64,000 nt of DNA from CBDFNC01 sp965249895 (lineage in GTDB: Bacteria > Pseudomonadota > Gammaproteobacteria > Enterobacterales > CBDFNC01), in assembly GCA_965249895.1 (NCBI GenBank), contig CBDFNC010000004.1, positions 806,001 through 870,000 on the forward strand, written 5' to 3'. A program made the translations under genes and the position numbers. The notes below the pieces were generated by a model. That model did not search any database and was not told where the DNA came from. It saw nothing but the letters and a program-made list of their open reading frames with translations. Of this stretch, positions 44,797-53,339 are shown piece after piece (within the stretch, counting starts at the first letter, position 1; each line of letters starts with the position of its first letter).

Positions 44797-45456
44797 GTGC
44801 TAAGAAAAATCATGCCAGTGCTTTCAGCTCTTTTGCTTGCTGCATGCAGCTCGCAGCAAAGACATATCCAGTATTTGGACGGCATAGACCCGGTTATCCA
44901 CAGTGAGTCAATTAAGACCTCCACCAAGAATCAAAACAGTGTCTTCCAATCGCTCTATTGCCGCGCTGGATTGAACACGAAGTACAGTGAGTGCAATCCC
45001 GCCCCGGCCACCGAGGACACCCCGGCCAAACCCGCCACCCTGGATATCCCGGACCCTATACGAAGTGCGGGTGAATGGGATGACGTGATCCGCGCAGGAA
45101 TGGATTATGTTGACGAGGAGTGTGAGCTTTATGTCAATTCGATCTTCTGGGCTCACCGAGCGACGGATACTTCGGTCAAGAATCTGGGACTAATTGGTGC
45201 GACCACCGGCACGGTTCTCGGTTTGGCGGATGCTTCAGCGACTAACATTGGATACGTGGCTGCAGCTTTCGGCTTGTCCGCAGCGCTTATTGATAGTACA
45301 GCCTCGGGTCTGCTATACAAGCTAGATCCCTCTGTCGTGCGTGCGGTAATAGAGAACAGTCGAACTGCCTACCGTACAGCCTTTTTTAGTACAAAAGGCG
45401 GAGTCCCTGATCTTCGCCGCAACAAGCCAGGTACGGCTGCGGCGATACGCGGCTAA
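44797..45456 (+). CDS. Lipoprotein of unknown function
   Basis: A protein of 219 residues from GTG 44797 (AGGGGG upstream). Lipoprotein signal MLRKIMPVLSALLLAACSSQ with lipobox LAAC. The middle holds a Pro/Thr linker (PATEDTPAKPATLDIPDPI) and a hydrophobic Gly/Ala segment (NLGLIGATTGTVLGLADASA, then IGYVAAAFGLSAALID), which could insert in a membrane. The codon choice is more GC-rich than in neighbouring genes, suggesting a separate origin. It begins a group of peptidoglycan-related genes. Confidence 0.7.
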   Translation: MLRKIMPVLSALLLAACSSQQRHIQYLDGIDPVIHSESIKTSTKNQNSVFQSLYCRAGLNTKYSECNPAPATEDTPAKPATLDIPDPIRSAGEWDDVIRAGMDYVDEECELYVNSIFWAHRATDTSVKNLGLIGATTGTVLGLADASATNIGYVAAAFGLSAALIDSTASGLLYKLDPSVVRAVIENSRTAYRTAFFSTKGGVPDLRRNKPGTAAAIRG

Positions 45457-45486
45457 CTCGTACTTTGCCTGCCAGCCGGCATCGAG

Positions 45487-46165
45487 ATGCAGGTCAATAA
45501 CAGCCTATCGAACCAGGTTTTCACTGCCGAGCCTGGTGAAGTTCCCGTAGTGAGGCCGTCGGGCTCGAGAGGAGTGCTTCCACCACAGGTATTGAAACGC
45601 CTCGAAGAGACAACTAAGCGGCTCGAGAAGTTTGAGGTCAATCGGAAACCAGAACCGGCACCAAGTATACCTAGCCACCCCAATGCACGCGGACTCATAG
45701 AGCCCAAGTTAACAGATGATCAACTGTTGAAAATCCAATCTGCCCTATGTGTGAAAGGAGACGCGATCCTCGGTCCGAAAACTCGTGCGGCTATCGACGA
45801 CTGGCGTAGTGGGTTTCCTATCGGAGACGAACTCACCGAGGTTGAATTAGAGGCTGAGCTAGCCAAGGGGCTTTCGGCCCCCGAAGCTCTCTACCTGCAA
45901 GACACTTCAAGCTGCGAAAAGTTGCGCTTCAAATCAGCCTTTGAAAGGGCCCATCTACACGATGAAAGAACGCGTGCAGGATTCACCAAGGAAGGGGTCC
46001 AAACAGAGGGCGAGGATTGCGAAAAAGCTTGATGTGGCTGCGCCAGCCAACTCTAACCGACTCAATGACACTATGCGAACGAAGATTTCTGCGAAGCGCA
46101 AAGAGCTAGGGCTTCCCGAGGGAGACTGGCTCGACCATGAACTCTACCTAAAGATACATGAATAA
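45487..46165 (+). pseudogene. Peptidoglycan-binding-domain protein, probably frameshifted
   Basis: The first frame (45487-46032, 181 codons) contains a PG_binding_1-like segment: LTDDQLLKIQSALCVKGDAILGPKTRAAIDDWR (key features Leu/Ile spacing and D-x-x-L-G-P-x-T-R). It then runs into an unlikely tail. The overlapping frame 45941-46165 continues with a plausible ending, LNDTMRTKISAKRKELGLP and GDWLDHELYLKIHE. A frameshift near 45950-46020 would join them. If so, the gene is broken like its neighbour; if not, the product is the 181-residue protein. GC-rich codon use as in the lipoprotein gene. Confidence 0.55.
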
Positions 46166-46180
46166 TGTTTGGGGATTACT

Positions 46181-47603
46181 ATGCTCACATATGAAACCAA
46201 TGCGCCTTTCGTAAAGCTGTACGAAACATCCGATGCAATAAGCCCAAAAAAGTCACTGGGGGGGGGTTGCTGGTTCCCGTTTCGTCGGGGACGGTTTGGA
46301 GAAGAACGACCGCCTAAAAGTGACCAGCGAGGGTGAGACCTTACCAGAGTGGTGGATTAATACTGAAGATTTAGTCGTCGTAGCGACCGGGGAGCTCCAA
46401 TTCGAACTCCCCAGGCTGGTCGACGGGGAATTCTTTGAAGATGCTTCTCTCGCTGCCCGCGTGGTTTCCGGGTTTCGCGGTGCTGGCGGGATGAATGCAG
46501 AGTATCTGCTATTGCTGGCCTGGGCGGAAAGTGGTTGGACCAACACAGATACAAAGGGACGTGATGGCGAGGACGCAGAGCTAGATGGTAAGTTCGGACC
46601 GTTTCGCTTCGACAAGGCGACGTGGAACAAGCTTCTGCAAGACAGGGCCTACCAACCGATCCTACGTGATTTCACCAAACGGGATCGTCTTGCCCCGGAA
46701 GCGCAGTGCTTTTTCGCAGCTTGCCTTGCAAACCGACTTCAGGGTGCATTGGCGGCGGCGCAGGGAGATTAGGAGCCAGCTGCCTGGCTGCTCCGTGTCG
46801 GTCATCGTATCGGTGACACAGCTACGCTCCGCTTCGCCCGCTTGAACAACGTCGAACCAATGTCGACGAAAGTCGATGGCGTGAGCGCTGTTACGCCAAC
46901 CTTGGTCAATGCAAACAAGAAGTTGTTTGTAAACGGGTCCGCCACTACAAAAGCCCAGGTTTTAGCTGCCGTCAAGGCAGAATTCAATAGCGGACGTAAG
47001 GCCACTATTGAGCGGCTTGGCGCGCTTGTCCAAGGATCCACCCTCAACGGCATCGAAAGAGGCTCTCAAGTTGGCAGCCGTCAGGGCGCAATCGGACTGC
47101 TCGACTTCATTGCTCGGTTTGAATCTGGCGGAAACTACAATGCGGTGGTCGATCGCTCGAAGAATGAGAACAAGCCGCGACTTACATCTATGAGCATTTC
47201 TGAGGTGCTTTCATTCCAACACCGACTCGGTACTCGCAATGCCTGCGGAAAGTATCAGATCATCCGTTCGACACTAGGCGATACGAAGAGCAAGGTCACG
47301 CTGTCTGATAGCGATCTATTCGACGCCGATACCCAGGATAAACTGGCTCTCGAACTTCTTATGGTAAGGCGAGGTGGAAAACGTTTTCTGGCATCGGTTG
47401 GGAGTCAGTCTGATATTCAAAGCTTCGCGCTCAGTGTCGCCAAGGAGTGGGCTGCTATGCCGGTTCTTACCGACACGACTGGCCACAAAAATGTGTCTAT
47501 CCAAAGAGGAGAAAGCTATTACAAGGGCACGGCTGGCAACACGGCATTAACCAGCGCGGATGCATTCGAGGCATCAATACGAAAGTTCAAGGACGAAGCC
47601 TGA
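46181..47603 (+). pseudogene. Lysozyme/transglycosylase-like gene broken by a G-tract frameshift and an amber codon
   Basis: Three open segments form one protein. The start MLTYETNAPFVKLYETSDAI runs into a run of nine G (46258-46266). One more G joins it to AGSRFVGDGLEKNDRLKV...MNAEYLLLLAWAESGWTN, then KFGPFRFDKATWNKLL. That frame stops at TAG 46770-46772 and continues in the same frame with EPAAWLLRVGHRIGDTATLRF and, further on, IGLLDFIARFESGGNYNAVV and ACGKYQIIRSTLGD, a lysozyme-like fold. Total about 470 residues. The Glu in WAESG and RFESGG are candidate catalytic residues. A TTG at 46842 could start the C-terminal part as a separate 253-residue protein. Likely a cell-wall hydrolase from a phage or secretion-linked module. 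Confidence 0.7.
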
Positions 47604-47649
47604 TGCAGCAGTGCCTGCGTTGAAAATCGAAGTCAAACAACATTCATTC

Positions 47650-47735
47650 TGGTAATGGTTAATTCACCACATGCTTGTACGGTGGTATGAGAGGACGGCA
47701 GAGGTGACCCTGCCTCCAACACGATTGGACAAACC
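47650..47735 (+). ncRNA. Possible 3' end of a group II intron (relic)
   Basis: The stretch CACATGCTTGTACGGTGGT, ATGAGAGGACGGCAG and CCTGCCTCC resembles the domain V/VI end of bacterial group II introns. No matching reverse transcriptase lies upstream, so at best a fragment. Confidence 0.35.
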
Positions 47736-47853
47736 CAGTATTCTTTGTGCAGGAAATTAGTTCGTAGTGTTACCACCAATGCAAAAATGAGCAACTTCAA
47801 CAATTGAAATCTGAACCAGTTCAATTAACACTGATGCCTTTTATGAGACATCA

Positions 47854-47943
47854 TGATTACAAAAGAAGAACTCATGAAAATCGATATTTTGCATCAGCAA
47901 GGTTATTCACAAAGAGCCATTGAATCGACCAGCCTTCTCTAGA
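47854..47943 (+). pseudogene. IS21-like IstA N-terminal fragment
   Basis: An ATG at 47854 opens with MITKEELMK, then, allowing a one-base shift, IDILHQQGYSQRAIE, resembling the helix-turn-helix start of IS21 IstA proteins. It stops after about 30 codons. Confidence 0.35.
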
Positions 47944-47983
47944 CAGAAATTTGCTTTACAATTCCACGTCCTGAGGAGGAACC

Positions 47984-48080
47984 ATGAGCAACAAACGTTT
48001 TCCAGAAGACGTTTAAAACCCAAGTAGTCAAACAAGTTACTGAGCAAGGCCATTCTGTGGCCAGTGTGGCTAAGTTAGCT
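47984..48080 (+). pseudogene. IS3-family OrfA N-terminal fragment
   Basis: Behind GAGGAGGAACC, an ATG opens MSNKRFPEDV-stop; in the next frame FKTQVVKQVTEQGHSVASV and AKLA continue, the usual start of IS3-type OrfA. The homology ends where the tnsA remnant begins on the other strand, so this IS truncated tnsA. Confidence 0.6.
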
Positions 48081-48415
48081 GCAGCCTGCTTTTTTCCTTT
48101 GAACTCATGCTTAAACTCTGGCGATAGCGTTTTATCAAAGGGTTTTATTTCGAGAAGATTAGCCTGGCTATGATAGTAAGATACCAAAAAACCAGGGGTA
48201 TACCTGTGAGGAGTACCTTCTAGTGTATATTCGAAGCCAGTCGGTTGGCTCTTGAAACAAACAACATCAGGGTTGTATTCGAGATGAAAACAAGTATCAA
48301 ACTCTAAGCTACTTTCACACATTATCACTACGTCATTTTTGACGCTGATAAATTTGTAGATGTTTTTGACAGGTGAAAGTTTTCTGAGATTTCGATTGTA
48401 CATAGCGTCAACCAC
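48079..48415 (-). pseudogene. tnsA: TnsA endonuclease remnant (Tn7-like)
   Basis: The first 112 codons of the frame match TnsA, the endonuclease of Tn7-like elements that makes the 5' cuts at the transposon ends. Visible are RKLSPVKNIYKF, CESSLEFDTCFHLEYNPDVV with the first catalytic Glu, QPTGFEY, YTPGFLVSYYHS and LLEIKPFDKT with the catalytic Lys. The usual catalytic Asp of the YTPDF motif is Gly here. The C-terminal half is lost where an IS3 fragment begins, and tnsB and tnsC are absent. It reads away from the transposon end at 48.5 kb, as tnsA does in Tn7. Confidence 0.85.
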
Positions 48416-48420
48416 ATTGT

Positions 48421-48520
48421 CGTATGTTTACAACAAAAAGTAAGCTATGACAGGTTTGGAGACAATGACATTTGGGTTTCGTTTGAACTTAGTGGGGCTA
48501 ACATGACACTTATGGTGACA
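48421..48520 (-). repeat. Tn7-like transposon right end next to ffs
   Basis: Read inward on the minus strand the end is TGTCACCATAAGTGTCATG, then further TGTCA repeats (AAATGTCATTGTC, CCTGTCATAGC) before tnsA. A TGT tip and repeated transposase sites are the hallmarks of Tn7-like ends. The tip at 48520 is followed by ATTTG (possible 5-bp target duplication) and then the 3' end of ffs. The first 11 bases of the tip and an inner block recur at 14.7 kb. Confidence 0.65.
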
Positions 48521-48525
48521 ATTTG

Positions 48526-48638
48526 GGTGGCAACCTCCCCAGCCACACCCCGGCACTCGAGTCATCCGCTGCGGTTGCTACCTTCCGGTCCTGGCCGAGT
48601 TCACGGGTTATCGATGCGAGGGGACCAAGGAGGTCACC
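48526..48638 (-). ncRNA. ffs: 4.5S/SRP RNA
   Basis: The minus strand holds the universally conserved SRP RNA loop region GGCCAGGACCGGAAGGTAGC followed by AACCGCAGCGGATGACTCGA and GTGCCGGGGTGTGGCTGG. The outer stem forms from GGTGACCTCC at the 5' end and GGAGGTTGCCACC at the 3' end. About 113 nt, the usual length of the gammaproteobacterial small SRP RNA, which partners Ffh in membrane targeting. The gene is complete, but mobile DNA begins about 5 bp past its 3' end, consistent with its known use as an attachment site. Confidence 0.92.
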
Positions 48639-48745
48639 ATTGAAGTACTGCTTTGTTAGCGGCGAGGATTATTACCTAACCCGCCGTGTATTACAATAGA
48701 ATTTTGGCGAACTTGTTCTGACTGCTTATTTTTAGATCATCTTGC

Positions 48746-49534
48746 TTAACTAAGCAGCAAAAACTTAACACCCACAAGGCATAACACCACAGCAAACAGG
48801 CGTTTCATTAACAAGGGTGGCAAGCTGTGCGCCAGTCGCGCCCCGAATTTGGCAAACAAAGCACTGGTTAGCACTATACCGATCCAGGCAGGAACAAAAA
48901 CATAGCCAACACTGCCCTCAGGCAAGGCGCTATTTTGCCAACCTGAAACCAGGTAACCCAGGGTACCCGCTATAGCTATGGGTAGCCCAGTCGCTGAAGA
49001 GGTCGCTACCGCTCTAGGCATGGTGACACTGCACCAACTTAAGTACGGCACAGTTAACGAGCCACCACCGATCCCAAACAATGCTGAAACTGAACCGATA
49101 ATTCCTCCGACAAACGTTTGTCCGACTTTACCTGGCAAGCTACGGTCCGCTTTGGGCTTTAAGTTAAAGCCCATTTGCGCTGCTACTATCAGCGCATATA
49201 TGCCTATTAATTTTTGCAACATTGGACCGGATATAAAGTCTGCTGTATATGCCCCAATAAAGGTACCTAACACTATACCCAGGGTTAGCTGTTTAACCAG
49301 TGGCCAATCTACCGCACGCTTTTTATGGTGTACCCAGACAGAGCTTAAGGAAGTAATGATGATAGTAGCGAGGGATGTACCCACAGCCAAGTGGGTCAAG
49401 GTTTCCGGAGAGAATCCCATCAAGGTAAAGCTGAAAATAAGCACGGGCACTATGATGATGCCACCACCTAAACCAAATAGGCCGGCCAACAAGCCGGCTG
49501 CGGCGCCTAAAACTAGATAACTGAGGACAATCAT
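48746..49534 (-). CDS. TauE/SafE-family permease
   Basis: A protein of 262 residues with seven to eight hydrophobic helices in two repeats, each opening with a glycine-rich motif: LLAGLFGLGGGIIIVPVL (about 15-32) and GSVSALFGIGGGSLTVPYLS (about 150-170). This is the TauE/SafE (DUF81) family of anion exporters, often for sulfite or organosulfonate products; the substrate cannot be told here. It lies downstream of the arcD fragment and reads toward ffs. Confidence 0.9.
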   Translation of the reverse strand: MIVLSYLVLGAAAGLLAGLFGLGGGIIIVPVLIFSFTLMGFSPETLTHLAVGTSLATIIITSLSSVWVHHKKRAVDWPLVKQLTLGIVLGTFIGAYTADFISGPMLQKLIGIYALIVAAQMGFNLKPKADRSLPGKVGQTFVGGIIGSVSALFGIGGGSLTVPYLSWCSVTMPRAVATSSATGLPIAIAGTLGYLVSGWQNSALPEGSVGYVFVPAWIGIVLTSALFAKFGARLAHSLPPLLMKRLFAVVLCLVGVKFLLLS

Positions 49535-49592
49535 TGGTGAAATCTGTTAACGCAAAGTGCCACTAGCCTACCTATTGGCAGGTGAAATGCAA

Positions 49593-49840
49593 TTAACTTA
49601 AACTGATCGCCCCGTTCATGATTTGATTAATGGCCATGCCGCCACCTGCGATCAGGGTAAGGGACAAGCCTTTTTCTACTCCTGAAGGAAAGATCTCCTG
49701 CCCTTTTTCCCGTTTCGCTTTGGCGTAAACCAATAGCCCTGGGGTATAAAGTAAGGCGCACAACAACAGATATTCCAGACCGGCTGCATACACTAACCAG
49801 ACGGAGTTAAACCCTAAGAAGTCGCCAAACCCAGCCTACG
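49593..49840 (-). pseudogene. arcD: ArcD 3' fragment
   Basis: The minus strand encodes WLVYAAGLEYLLLCALLYTP, AKREKGQEIFPSGVEKGLSL, then a final helix, the C-terminus of the arginine/ornithine antiporter ArcD. It starts abruptly next to the IS insertion. Together with the N-terminal fragment at 51.7-52.0 kb only about 140 of some 470 residues remain, so insertion was accompanied by deletion. Confidence 0.75.
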
Positions 49841-49966
49841 CATAACTAGTACCCGGCAGAAAACTCACTTTTAAAGCACAACTTACCTATTGCTGATAAG
49901 TTGATTATTATTGGCTTGGGTTATTTATAACCAGAATGGTTATTTTTTCTTGGTTATTATAAGAAA

Positions 49967-51653
49967 TTGTTATAACAAGGCGTTTTCAGGGGATGTTTTG
50001 CCTGGCTAGTCGTGGCCATATTGCTCATTCTTCGGGAAAACACGCCAGCGTCAGGCTGCTTTTTTGTATGGCCCTCGTTTTCGCTTTCTCTCCACATCTC
50101 GCACCAAAGCGCCCAGGCGGTGAATGTTTTTCGCTACAACCGCCAGCGCGCTGTAACGCTTGAAACCGGCTAAACCGTGGTCGCGACACGTATCCAGGCC
50201 ATGCACTTCCAGACCGTTAATGGCCGCTTCAACAGCGGAGTGTTTTCTTTTTGTTTCGACAAACTCGGGCGCGTACTCATGTCCTTGCTCTGCTTTCGAC
50301 AGCCGGCCTTTCTTTGGCAGCACTGTTAGCGCCAGTCGCTGCTTGAGTTCCTCCTGGTTTTCCTTGCTATGAAAACCCTTATCGAAGCTGCATATGTTTA
50401 GGCCGGCATACCGGTTTTGACTTTCTTCGACCATAGCGACAGCAACCTTGTCATCCGTCTGCTTTTCCATTACCTGATGATGCAGAATAAAGCTGTCGCT
50501 GTCAGCCATGATACAGACTCGAAGCCCCAGCTCAACCGGTACGCCAGCCTTGCCTTTACAGATCCATTCGGTGTGTGGCTGAAAGATTGAAAATACCTTT
50601 TCAGTGTGAGGGATCTTCTCTCCCTCCAAAATTCGTCTGCGGATCTGGTCGATTTGCCGGTTGACATGGTCAAGGTAACTATCCAGTTTCGCCAACGCCA
50701 AGTTGAACAAACCGTATTTATGGCGCAGTAGTTCACGGGTTTGCCGGGCGCGATCTTCGACCTTCTGAGCGGACTCGATTAAGGCCTGGTGAGCCTGTTG
50801 TACCCGCTCAAGCTGGCGCTGTTGCTTAGCCTCATCTTTCGAGGTGGAATGCTTGAGTTTCTGAGCCTTGCGATACAGCTTCTTAAACTGGCGGATATTG
50901 TAGCGATACTGCCGCCACAGGCTGTGGCCAAAGGGCTCACACAAGACGGCGCATTCTTCCATGGTCTTTCTAACGGCATCAAATAACAGATTAATATCGG
51001 TGGGATAATGGACACGGGTTTCAACGACAAACGAATCACAGCGCCCGGTGATTGCGTCGTTTTCGTCCTTTTTTAGCAAGCGGTGGCCTGCCTTTACCAC
51101 GCACTGGTTTATTCGGTCTAGCAACTCGGGAGTGAACAACATCAGGTTGTCTTTGATGCACTGCAAGCTGAACTTTTTACCGTCGCACCAGTTACTCAAC
51201 CCCAATATGGTGCGGATAGTACTGTGCTGGTTGGCCAGTTCGTGAATACGATCAAAATCGGCATTCAGGCCGAGGCGCAACACCCCGAGCACCAGAATAG
51301 TCCACTGAGCCATACCGGGACGGCCGGTATCGGTGCTGGCGCTTTCACCATCCTCATTAATAGGGACGATCTCAGCGAGTATGGTGAATACCTCCTCGCG
51401 TAATTCCGGTGTGATATAAATGTGCTGAAGGCCAATGAGGAGCTTGGGAATATCATCACGGGATTTGGGATCGAATTCAATGTTGGCAATGTTAGCTTCA
51501 CTGAGTTTGAACTGAGGATTGAGCACTTCTCTCATAAGATTTCGCCGCCTGAAGTTTTTTGAAAAATGAAGGTGTAACCCCTGCAGGTCGAGACAAAGTA
51601 TAGGAAAATCCTACAAGATCAGGCTATTACAGGCGAGTTTTCCTTATAACAAG
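49967..51653 (-). mobile_element. ISNCY-like insertion in arcD
   Basis: The transposase gene is bracketed by TTGTTATAAC (49967-49976) and its inverted partner TTATAACAAG (51644-51653), outside which lie the two arcD fragments. The inner bases (AAGGCGTTTTC versus GGAAAACTCGCC) match only loosely, so the ends are approximate and no target duplication was seen. Confidence 0.5.
50051..51535 (-). CDS. Transposase, ISNCY-like
   Basis: A protein of 494 residues in an intact frame. The N-terminal part (RPGMAQWTILVLGVLRLGLN, FDRIHELANQHSTIRTILGL) is typical of ISNCY transposases; catalytic-core segments include FVVETRVHYPTDINLLFDAV (first Asp), IFQPHTEWICKGKAG, CSFDKGFHSKENQEELKQRL (second Asp) and a late RKHSAVEAAINGLEVHGLD with Glu. 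A basic C-terminus (RDVERKRKRGPYKKA) follows. Complete, so the IS may still be active. Confidence 0.8.
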   Translation of the reverse strand: MREVLNPQFKLSEANIANIEFDPKSRDDIPKLLIGLQHIYITPELREEVFTILAEIVPINEDGESASTDTGRPGMAQWTILVLGVLRLGLNADFDRIHELANQHSTIRTILGLSNWCDGKKFSLQCIKDNLMLFTPELLDRINQCVVKAGHRLLKKDENDAITGRCDSFVVETRVHYPTDINLLFDAVRKTMEECAVLCEPFGHSLWRQYRYNIRQFKKLYRKAQKLKHSTSKDEAKQQRQLERVQQAHQALIESAQKVEDRARQTRELLRHKYGLFNLALAKLDSYLDHVNRQIDQIRRRILEGEKIPHTEKVFSIFQPHTEWICKGKAGVPVELGLRVCIMADSDSFILHHQVMEKQTDDKVAVAMVEESQNRYAGLNICSFDKGFHSKENQEELKQRLALTVLPKKGRLSKAEQGHEYAPEFVETKRKHSAVEAAINGLEVHGLDTCRDHGLAGFKRYSALAVVAKNIHRLGALVRDVERKRKRGPYKKAA

Positions 51654-51732
51654 CGATCATAAGTTAGAAGTCGACATTCAACTTTACCGTATCATGTTGA
51701 ATTTTATAGTGAATAACGTTTCCGTTCAGATA

Positions 51733-51954
51733 CTAACTAAATAGGCCACCCTCCAGCTCGGCTTTGTGAGTGCCTAAATACTGAAACACCAATACAAGAC
51801 ACAGCATTCCTGCACAGGTAATCAACCAACCCAGGGTTACGGCTCCAGCAGAAGCACCGAGCGCGATATTTTGTGGCAGGCTGAAGATACCAGCGCCAAT
51901 CATGGTGCTGATCACCAATGCGATTAACGAAAATAAGCCAAGTTCTTTATCCAT
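51733..51954 (-). pseudogene. arcD: ArcD 5' fragment
   Basis: The first 73 codons of an arginine/ornithine antiporter: KELGLFSLIALVISTMIGAG, SLPQNIALGASAGAVTLGW and HKAELEGGLFS, followed at once by a stop where the normal gene would continue. It keeps its start codon and upstream region, so a short membrane peptide may still be made. See the 3' fragment at 49.6 kb. Confidence 0.8.
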
Positions 51955-52145
51955 TAAAGAGCCCTTATTAAGCAGCCTGATGGACTAGGAAAGAGTATGA
52001 CATCAGGAGGAGACCCGCATCCCTAGCAGGTATTTAAAGAGGGCGCACTTTAATGACAAGCTCAAACAAAAGCAATAGTATTTTCGCCAAAAAACAGGGG
52101 GTGATCCGCTTTATTCAGCCTGACTACAACGGACCAAAATTAGCA

Positions 52146-52355
52146 CTAGTTTTTCCAGAAAGGTTTACAAACTTCCTGATAACGATCTGACTCAGATAAA
52201 CCTATATCATGTAATAAATGGGCTGGCATTTCCGCTAGTTGCTTACGTGTTTTAGTGCGATGGCCCCACATTTCTAGCATAGTTAATGCTTTATTAACGA
52301 AAGACGTTGCTGCTGCACTACGGATTTGCTGATGGTTTACAGTATGTGATGTCAT
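52146..52355 (-). CDS. DUF1127 small protein
   Basis: A protein of 69 residues; the ATG at 52353-52355 has GGAGG 7 nt upstream. The C-terminal part RTKTRKQLAEMPAHLLHDIG and LSESDRYQEVCKPFW is the DUF1127 signature (R-x-x-L-x-x-L...L-x-D-I-G-L...E-x-x-K-P-F-W). These Arg-rich small proteins are common in proteobacteria and have been linked to RNA turnover and stress or phosphate/carbon responses in some species. Monocistronic. Confidence 0.88.
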   Translation of the reverse strand: MTSHTVNHQQIRSAAATSFVNKALTMLEMWGHRTKTRKQLAEMPAHLLHDIGLSESDRYQEVCKPFWKN

Positions 52356-52380
52356 GGTCAAGCCTCCAAAGTTGATATGG

Positions 52381-52964
52381 GTATAATATAGACAACCGTT
52401 GGAACTCGAACAAACGACATAAATTAATAGCTCGGATTAGTATTACTAATACCTAAAAACACCTAAACCTAGGAACCATAACTGACGTAAAATTACTATA
52501 AATCACTATTCATCAACCAGTTAAAATCAATCCAGGTTAGCCTTAACAGCTGCATATCAATTATTTAACATTTGTTATACATATAATTAAACATAATTTT
52601 TCTTATCTAAATAACTCCGTTATTAGAGGAAGTGTTACAGTGCTATCCCTCCTCATCTCCATGAATGCACACCCTTTGAATCGCCCATCAGTTCAAAATA
52701 TAGCCTTGCTCTGTATTTGGGCTGAGCAATAAATTTACAAATATTAAATCAGTCGTTTGCTCGGTTAGGCTAGTTTCGACATTTACCAAGTGGGCCCATT
52801 CAAAAATTTGCCCTAGTTTAAAAAATGTGAGAACGCGTTAGAAATTTGATATCTCTAGTCCCTTAGAAATATGGGAGCAGACAATATGGTATAAAACTGG
52901 TAATTATCGTGGGCGCTTAATTTAGGAGAATAATAGCGGGGAACCAATTGCTCTTGATTAGAAA
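52381..52964. other. Intergenic region
   Basis: AT-rich sequence between the DUF1127 gene and the tRNA terminator. No gene, RNA or mobile element recognised. Confidence 0.4.
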
Positions 52965-52995
52965 CGAAAAAACCCCAGCATTTCTGCTAGGGCTT
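52965..52995 (-). terminator. Intrinsic terminator of tRNA-Ser
   Basis: On the minus strand CCCTAGCA-GAAA-TGCTGGGG forms an 8-bp stem with a GNRA-like loop and is followed by TTTTTT. It starts 7 bases after the encoded CCA of the tRNA gene. Confidence 0.88.
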
Positions 52996-53001
52996 TTAAT
53001 G

Positions 53002-53089
53002 TGGCGGTGAGAGAGGGATTTGAACCCTCGATACGTTACCGTATACACACTTTCCAGGCGTGCTCCTTCGGCCACTCGGACACCTCACC
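53002..53089 (-). tRNA. tRNA-Ser (anticodon GGA)
   Basis: 88 nt on the minus strand from GGTGAGGTGTCCGAGTGG to TCTCACCGCCA. The acceptor stem GGTGAG/CTCACC, the D-arm, the anticodon loop CTGGAAA with GGA, a long class II variable arm typical of serine, and the GGTTCGAATCC T-arm are all visible. CCA is encoded. A terminator follows. tRNA-Ser genes are common integration sites, but no integrase or att repeat is adjacent here. Confidence 0.96.
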
Positions 53090-53339
53090 AAGTATTTGTC
53101 ACCTAGCTAACTCAGTGAGCTAGCACTTTCTCGGCAACGGCGGCAAGAATATTTAAAACCGTCCATTTCGTCAACAGAAACCTTTGGTTTTTAGAGCGTT
53201 CGCCTAATTTTCAAACATAGAGATTAAAATTCATTCATTTTCCAGCACTCAAAACTTGCAAGGGTCCTAATACACGTTTTATCGACCCGTCAATCGGACT
53301 ATTCCGGACAAAAACACTGCTCAGTACTCTAGAAATTTG

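Noticed and set aside
47939..48078. Extension of the tnsA frame beyond codon 112
   Set aside because: This part is antisense to an IS3 OrfA fragment and no longer resembles TnsA.
53002..53089. tRNA-Ser as the attachment site of an integrative element
   Set aside because: No integrase gene and no repeated 3' tRNA end were found; the neighbouring IS66 does not use tRNA sites.
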